Source of the DNA: Plantago major
Taxonomy: Eukaryota > Streptophyta > Magnoliopsida > Lamiales > Plantaginaceae
Direction of reading: 5' to 3'
Length of the DNA stretch: 64,000 nt
Assembly (NCBI GenBank): GCA_026545765.1
Contig: CM048841.1
Coordinates: 103,575,542-103,639,541, forward strand
Made by a program: the position numbers and the translations under genes. Positions 57,438 through 64,000 of the stretch are shown piece after piece (position 1 is the first letter of the stretch; each line of letters begins with the position of its first letter). The notes beneath the pieces are model-generated. The model was not told the origin of the DNA, did no database searches, and saw nothing but the letters and a program-made list of their open reading frames with translations.

Positions 57438-59060
57438 TCTGGACATGTTAAAATGCATGTTATGAGTCCTTGAATATCGCGGTTATGTAAATTTTGATAG
57501 GAAGAAGATCATGACGAGAACGCTATAGCAGCCGAAAGGTTCTGAAGATAGAAGCCGACTACAGTGATTATGAGGATGGGAAGAATGAAGATGGTGAAGG
57601 AAGCAAGAGGAGGACGAAAATGGGGTCAATTTGGCCTCAGCCTCACCTATAAGTTTGGTCTCTTCCAAGTGTTTGCAAGTTCATTTGTGTCTGAAAGTTT
57701 GGTCTCTTCTATGGATCAATCAATCTTTAACTGGCTGATTAGTAATATGGTTAATGAATTGATGCAATTCCTAGCAAGACAAATTTAATATTGAGTTGGG
57801 GTAGGAATCTGTTGTATTCAAACTAAATCCTAGCTAAAATAGGATCTCTTGTTTTTCTGCCGGCTTATGACTTGTCAAACTAAACTAGCAATTACATAGA
57901 GTTAGTTATTGGATTGACATTTAGCAAACATGTTTATAGTTAACCAAGGTGTTTAATGGTGTTGTCAGCACGAGGTAAATCCCACGTACTCATGCAATAA
58001 TCTGCAAACTATATAATTCAAGTTAAACTGCAACAATTTGTAACAGCCTTAAATTCAAAAGACATCAAAGTTCGACCTCCGTGGAGTTTAAACCTAAAAA
58101 ATAAGACTTAAGTTCGCAAAAATAACATTTGGTGTTACCAAAATCCATTGTTATAGAGGAGGTTGTGTGGGGTGTTCATCCACCCACCGAAAACTGAACA
58201 ACGGTATATTCTCATAGATATTCTATACCGGTACTATACATGTAACGACAGACACTAAATTAATTAATTAGTACTGCTAATTAGTGGAGTAGTAATAACA
58301 CATTAGTTTGGACTTTCGAGACAAGAAAAACTAAAAGATGGAATTAAGCACAAGTCATGTTGTAATAAATAAAAACATGATTGACCAAACTTCATTGCCC
58401 AGTCCCACATTTACCTCATTTTTATAACTACCAGGGTCAACACACGTTACTATGCTTTGGTATTTGTGAATTTTAAGTTCATTTCTTTTTCTATTTCCTT
58501 TCCCACCCTCTACGACCCAATATAATTTAATCAACAGTTTGATAATGTCGAAAGTTTCAAAGACATTCACATATATTTTTACGGGAATTATATTCATAAG
58601 AAATTTAAAGTAATTAAGCATAATTGTTCTTGTGCAATCTTATAATGGGTGATCCATCGAAAATTATTTTAGTGCAGACGCGGATGATGACAAATACACG
58701 TGAAATGACATGTATCGGTACAACATATCACTATGCGATCGGTCCATGAGTAACTGCATATATCGACATAAAAAGTTGGATATCGATTGATTAGTGGTTG
58801 TGTTAATACAACTTTAATCAATTTAGATTTTTTTTTTTGGAACATGCTTAATTTGTTTTACATAGTAATTTGGAAGCCGGCTAGTTAACTTGAAGTGCAT
58901 GTGTATCTCCGTGATCTGCGGATTATCTACCTCTAAACAATTGTACAGCAACTATTAATAATTGTGACCTAATCTAGATAAGTTTCTTATTAAGATGAAA
59001 GTCCAATCTCTTAAAACTATATTCACATCTTTGATCAACTATAACAAGTAACAAACACTA
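57438..59060. other. Intergenic, no gene seen
   Basis: No supported gene. The frame at 57564-57788 has a basic, Gly-rich start but no recognisable domain. Confidence 0.45.
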
Positions 59061-59300
59061 TTAATTTGTGAGATAGACTAGTTTCAATCAACTAGACGTC
59101 TTAAATTCGAGTTTCTAAATGTAGGTAATCAATCTATTTTGAATAATACCGTGCCCTTGACTTGTTGATGCTAGTTAGAAGAACGAATTTAATTTATACC
59201 GTATCATAATATTTTCAATTAATTTGTGAGGTAGACTAGTTTCTATCAACTAGATGTTTGGGTTCGACTTTTCCAAATATTTGTACTCTATCTATTGAAT
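59061..59300 (+). repeat. 158-bp direct duplication with tRNA-like motifs
   Basis: TTAATTTGTGAGATAGACTA plus GTTTCAATCAACTAG at 59061 recurs as TTAATTTGTGAGGTAGACTA plus GTTTCTATCAACTAG at 59219. The second copy continues into GGGTTCGACTTTTCC, a B-box-like string. May be a duplicated SINE. Confidence 0.5.
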
Positions 59301-59354
59301 TATACTCAACTTATTGGTGTAGGGTAGAAAAAACTATGAGGGTTTCCTCTTTTC

Positions 59355-59451
59355 TACTGCATGTTGTGCTTTAAAGATTGTACTATAGTTGTATCATATA
59401 TATTAAATGTTGTACTGTACAACACATTAAAGCACAAGAGGTAGTGCAGTA
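59355..59451. ncRNA. Candidate hairpin RNA locus 2, paralogue of 37248-37367
   Basis: Foldback of 97 nt: TACTGCA with TGCAGTA, TTGTGCTTTAA with TTAAAGCACAA, and TTGTAC with GTACAA. The 3' arm (GTACAACACATTAAAGCACA then AGAGG) resembles that of the 37-kb hairpin (GTACAACATTAATTAAAGCA then TCAGGAGG), and the 5' flanks (TTTCCTCT and TGTCCTCT) also agree. Family membership is clear; whether it makes a mature small RNA is not known. Confidence 0.45.
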
Positions 59452-59459
59452 TGATGGTT

Positions 59460-61960
59460 GGTGTAAGAGTCAAGTTGGAGCTTAAGAATGAGTAAAGGCC
59501 ACTTGAGAGGTAATTAATTGGTGAGGCAATGATAGGATTATAATTAAAAGAGGTTGTGATTAATAATAATCACAGTGGGAGTTAATTAAGAAAGTTTTGG
59601 TGGTTTAAAATATAGAGACAGAAATGGCATTGATGATGTTAAGATTTCGATGGGATCAAAGATGTTACGATGATGATGATTTTGATCGATCAAGAAGCTA
59701 GACAACTAACTGTCTTTGGACTAGCTTATTTTCTCACGTGATGACATCTAGCCATGTTAATAATTCAGGAAACTCATATGCTTTGCACATGCTTCTTTTC
59801 GTCGTTAAATGATAAATCACAAAATTTAACGTATATACCCTCTATTTTTACACCGCATTCCTGATCGTCGGGTGTCGATTACTGATTCAGTCGTAGCTCA
59901 TTTGTTCTAAATATAGTGTCTGTTTTATATCGTCATCTATGATCGCACATTAAATACTTGTCACTTATCTTTTTCAAAGGACAAAGTATAAGGTGTGGTT
60001 ATTATAGATTATCTCGCTTTCTTTTTCTTATTTACGTGGAAGTTTCTTTGCGAAATTGATAGTAGACTTATGTTTGGTGTGGAAAAATTATGGTCATCAT
60101 TGTGACGGTATTGTATTAATGATACACAGGTAGGGATGAGCCATATTAATTTGAATCTTTTGGTTAATTGGGAGAGAATTTGTTTGTAATCTTAGATTTA
60201 AATCCCTTGGAGTAGAAATTTATATGAAGACTACACCGTTACAAGGGCATAATGAACCAACCCTCCTGACGTAGTTCTTTGACGTTTTGATTATTCCTTC
60301 TGTGGAGGATTTGATTACAACCCTTCACAATTGGTTTGCAAATTGCATGCCTTGATAGTTGATATAGTAGAGGGCGTGAGCCGTGAGTGGCTATTTTTCT
60401 CCCCATATCCAATTTTGAGGCTTGTTTTAGGAATATAGAGGTGGATAGCATTCGTGGTGTATTCGTTTGTTAAATAATCCTCATGCTCGGTGTACGTTGT
60501 TGGAAGTTTCATTAATAAAGTTCTTTTCACCATTTTAAAAAATAAAAGAATTGTGCGAAAAATTGTTGGTTATGTGCTATCTCTGGTTGATGTTGTGTTG
60601 TTGTGCATGGTCCTTAATGGCATTAGGCTCGGCATACGCGAGTGAATTGGTCGTTGTCATATAAAGTGTATTTAATATTTTCTCACTAAAATAAGGTGGT
60701 TTGATCATAATAACTTTATTTGAATAAATTGATTGATCAACTATTTTATAAGCTATGAGTGAAGAGTAAGTCTCCTGTGAAACGGTCTCTAGATAATTTA
60801 TATAGAGACGGATTTATATTGTCAAGAAAATTATCGATATTATTAATCAAAGCACCTATGTTTTTAACACCTATGTTTTCAACATTGATATCTTTTCATA
60901 TTAAAATAAAACTTACTTTGTTAATAACATAGACGTTTTAATTAATAAAATTGATCATTTCCTTGATAACATAGTCCGTTTCAAAATAAGTTATCCACAT
61001 ACTGTACTCATAAGACTTTGTTTGTGATGAGTGAAACTACAAACATCACGAAATTTTAGAAATTCTAAGCATGGGAACATGGAAACAAATTCGAGAGCAA
61101 CAACCCATTACTCACGTCAAGTTGGTCCAAGCCCAAGTGGTCAAGTGGGTCATTCTCATTCAGTCCTGCATAATATTATTTAATTCAAGAAAAAGAAAAA
61201 ATAATTAAAAGAATATTTCATGCTTTCTGAACATGAATACGTACAGTAATTATTATTGAGTATTATTCAAGAAAACAAGAAAATCCAGGAGCCAGTTAAT
61301 ATAAAGTGTCGGCAGAGAAAGAAGATTAACGTCCCATAATTGAGAGAATATTAGCAATGACTCGTAAATATATTATAGTCGTCTGTTATTATTAGTAGTT
61401 ATACGAATATTTTATTGCTACTAGCTAGTTTAGCACATTGACATCTCAGCTATAATAGAATACGAAAGTAAAGTGTTAATTAATACCACGTATAATTACT
61501 CTCAACTCCCAACAAGAAGTTAACAAAAGACTACAACTAAAGGTCAATAATTTACCAATGTAGTACAAATTATAATCATTTTAATCCTATCTTATAACTT
61601 TGCATTGATCCTTCCATAGTACATGGATTAAGGTATACATCGCAACAAACACTGTATGTCGAATAAACAATAGACAATGTCACATTTATACACAAATTAC
61701 ACATTCATTCAGTTCCGGTAACTTACTGACCATCGTACTTCATAACCGATCGGCTTTTGAAGCCGACAAGCATCACTTGACCATTCTTAAGAGATCATAT
61801 CAGTAAATACATAAGTTCCCTAGGCCGTGTGACGGTCAAGTCGGGACCCTGATTACCATTCACCATTCGCTCCTACTATACTCAGGAGAGGTCTTAACCA
61901 TGATTCTAGGATAGTACATAACTTGAGACTAGGTCACAAGTGGATTGTCTAAGGAAAGGT
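59460..61960. other. Intergenic, possible non-LTR relic, no gene seen
   Basis: At about 60230-60545 a stretch ending CATTAATAAAGTTCTTTTCA and an A-rich tail looks like a plant LINE/RVT_3 3' end, but its frames are too broken to be sure. The remainder is AT-rich without recognisable features. Confidence 0.35.
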
Positions 61961-63190
61961 AGATGAAAGAGACAAATAAACACCTGTTTTCTGAGTTTAG
62001 TCTGTTGTGTTATGGCTTAGTCTTTTCTTGTGTTTTTTGGGTAGAGGTTTGGTTTGGAAGTAGTCTGGTTTTTTGTGGCCTCTGGTTGTTCTGTTTGTTT
62101 CAAGGTCTCTGTTGTATATTGTGTATCGCTTCGCTTGGTATGGAGTATGGAGCGGTTTTCGCAGGTCACCGAGGCCCAAATTTATGTTTGGTTCAATTCT
62201 TGAAATGGATTATGTGGGGGGCAACTGCCCAGCCCAAAAATCTCGGGCAGGCTCCTCATTGGCTGACCTTGCTTATGTGGCATGCCAAAGCCCAAAACCG
62301 AAGCCCAAAAAATAGATGGTTTTGTAGATGGACCGATCTGCGGAATGAGTCCACGTGGGATGATTCGGCTAATTCGTTGATCGTCTCAGTCGTCTTGCAG
62401 CTAATTCGCGAATTCGGACAAATTAACAATGCAATTTTATCCTTTTTATCTAGGGTTTCACTACAAGTTACCAGATCTGGGAAATTTCACATTTGTGCTT
62501 TTCCAAGAAGGTGAAAAAAAAAAAACGACTTGTCGGATCTGTGGAAACTCGAATCTTAACTACAGCCGACTTCTACTGTGAGGTAAACGATTATCCCTCC
62601 ATTGTTATGCTTGTTCACTTGTTTAAACTTAGGGTTCATGCTTTGTTGTGTTGACTTGTTTAAACGATTACAACCGACTCGTTTCGGTGCCGATCCGTAC
62701 GTATCAGCCTTTCGCCGGAGGCTTCGATTCGCCGGAGAGTGAAAGTCGTCGGCCAATTTCCAGTCAGTTGGTGCTCCTTTCAATTCTCAGTTTGTGAGGG
62801 AGATTTGTGTTTTAAACGAAATGAGCCAGGGGTAATTCGTCATTTCCAGTAGAGACAGGGCAAATCGTAAATTCGTATGCGCACAGTAAGGACGATAACG
62901 TCATTCGACCACACCGATTGACAAACGAGCTATCTCCAAGCAAACCAAACACAAGCCGTTTTGGGACTTCAGCTTTGGCCCAACGGTAAGCCAATTCAAC
63001 CAAACACCACAAGTGCTAGCTCTAAGCCCATTCTCAAGGCCCAATTTCGAGAATAAAAACAGTGTTTTTGGCCCAGTTTTTGTCTTCGTCCATACTCCGT
63101 ACCAAACGAAGTGTATAGCACTTCTGGTGCTTTTGCTTAGCAAAGAAATTTTAACTCTAAAAAAAAAAAAAAAAAAAAAAGACACAAACC
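61961..63190. other. Unclassified GC-richer block ending in poly(A), no gene assigned
   Basis: A 183-codon frame at 61963-62514 has no domain I recognise and is probably chance. CTTCGCTTGGTATGGAGTAT at about 62130 is matched in reverse by CTTCGTTTGGTACGGAGTAT at about 63085-63110, so a worn inverted repeat about 950 bp apart brackets the block. A splice-donor-like GTGAGGTAAACG at 62578 after a leader-like stretch hints at a 5' UTR. A run of about 23 A lies at 63158-63180. Confidence 0.35.
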
Positions 63191-64000
63191 CCTCCCTCTC
63201 ATCAGACGAAGCTATTATGAGAGAATTCATAATTTGATACTGAAGTATAAGAAGGAATTCACGTATAGTAATCAGAGTATGAGATTAACTGGATTGAATT
63301 TGATACTAATGCTTCTGGGTCAAGTTCCAAATCGGATAATGTTGGCCCATGATGGGTACCTTCTTTTCATTTCCTAAACCAAAGCCCATTCAATATTGGT
63401 CCAGGAGATTGTTCATTACCATATGTGCTTCATATGATCATGTTTAAACAATTGTGCACATTTTCCTCGTTTCTTTTCTACAATGTAATTGAAAAAAAAT
63501 TAGGTGTTACTCAATACTTATAATGTTGTCTAAGTAATCTAAAAGTCTCACAATGGCAAAACATGCTGGCTCGTAAACTCTTATTTTTTCTACTCCTTTT
63601 CCCTTTCATATTTTTAACATTATTTTGCGGAAGTGTTTATATGTTGTTTCCTTGTTATATTCTTTTATTTATTTCACATTTCTTAGTATATCCCTTTGTT
63701 TTGATTCTGAATATAATACTATTTTTTTAATAAAAAAATCATTAGATTATTATTTGTACGTTAATAATTTAATATTTTTTATATTTTCTAAAACAAAATT
63801 TTATTTCCAATAAAAAAATAATAAATTTTTTTTATTATCTATTATTAAAGGTAGTACAGGGCCACAAAAATCTCCAGGACACAATGTTCGCCTTCTCCTT
63901 TGGCAAAATGTGTGCTCCGTGTGAGTAAAAGACAGGTGCAATAACTGTGAAAAAGTAAATTACATACTGCATAACATATTATAAGAGGAAAACTATTAAA
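63191..64000. other. Intergenic, no gene seen
   Basis: AT-rich; T- and A-runs at 63720-63840. Nothing recognisable. Confidence 0.5.

Noticed and set aside
59420-59451. Hairpin 2 as a miR408 gene
   Set aside because: The minus-strand arm shares TGCACT and CCTCTT with miR408, but the rest differs and the partner arm does not fit the miR408 precursor.
61963-62514. 183-codon frame as a new gene
   Set aside because: No domain, odd composition (Trp/Cys-rich), and it sits in an inverted-repeat block; kept only as an unclassified region.

Overview
The window looks like a gene-poor, transposon-rich piece of a flowering-plant nuclear genome, most likely a eudicot. The evidence is a nine-exon GT-AG gene for a plant-only Golgi enzyme, an intronless nuclear tRNA-Leu, and plant-typical repeats: Copia, a TRIM-like element, Cassandra, CACTA, MULE, Helitron and Stowaway. 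Composition is AT-rich. I could not fix the species from the sequence alone.

Only one protein-coding gene is intact. It is a cellulose-synthase-like A gene (glucomannan 4-beta-mannosyltransferase, CSLA9-like) on the minus strand at 13932-19152. The nine exons join in frame to 534 codons and keep all the expected GT2 motifs. The only other confident host gene is tRNA-Leu(UAA) at 6214-6296.

Layout: 1-3459, a strongly decayed Copia element with its 3' LTR; 3.6-4.7 kb, simple and minisatellite repeats; 6.2 kb, the tRNA; 8.13-10.08 kb, a Stowaway MITE split by a complete 1.7-kb non-autonomous Copia/TRIM element; 13.9-19.4 kb, CSLA and its promoter; 20.5-23.2 kb, ~220-bp repeats and RNase H-like (RVT_3) relics; 25.4-27.5 and 28.0-30.3 kb, two MULE-like elements; 30.5 kb, a Helitron helicase relic; 30.9-31.9 kb, a tandem Cassandra array with 5S-RNA-like LTRs; 32.0-34.3 kb, a terminal-inverted-repeat element; 34.5-35.7 kb, a small CACTA; 36.0-36.7 kb, a second Cassandra array; 37.2 kb, a hairpin; 37.75-38.1 kb, a second Helitron relic; 38.8 kb, a foldback MITE; 40.3-52.5 kb, a large CACTA with a related CACTA inserted inside it; 53-64 kb, mostly unannotated DNA with LINE-like ends, a small Stowaway and a second hairpin related to the one at 37 kb.

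The most interesting structures are: the self-nested CACTA pair, where the inner copy still shows the empty insertion site; a 97-bp repeat array inside the larger CACTA whose units form hairpins with compensating stem changes; the two 5S-bearing Cassandra arrays; and two paralogous hairpin loci 22 kb apart. I saw no complete new gene system. The coding parts of the mobile elements are broken by many small frameshifts.
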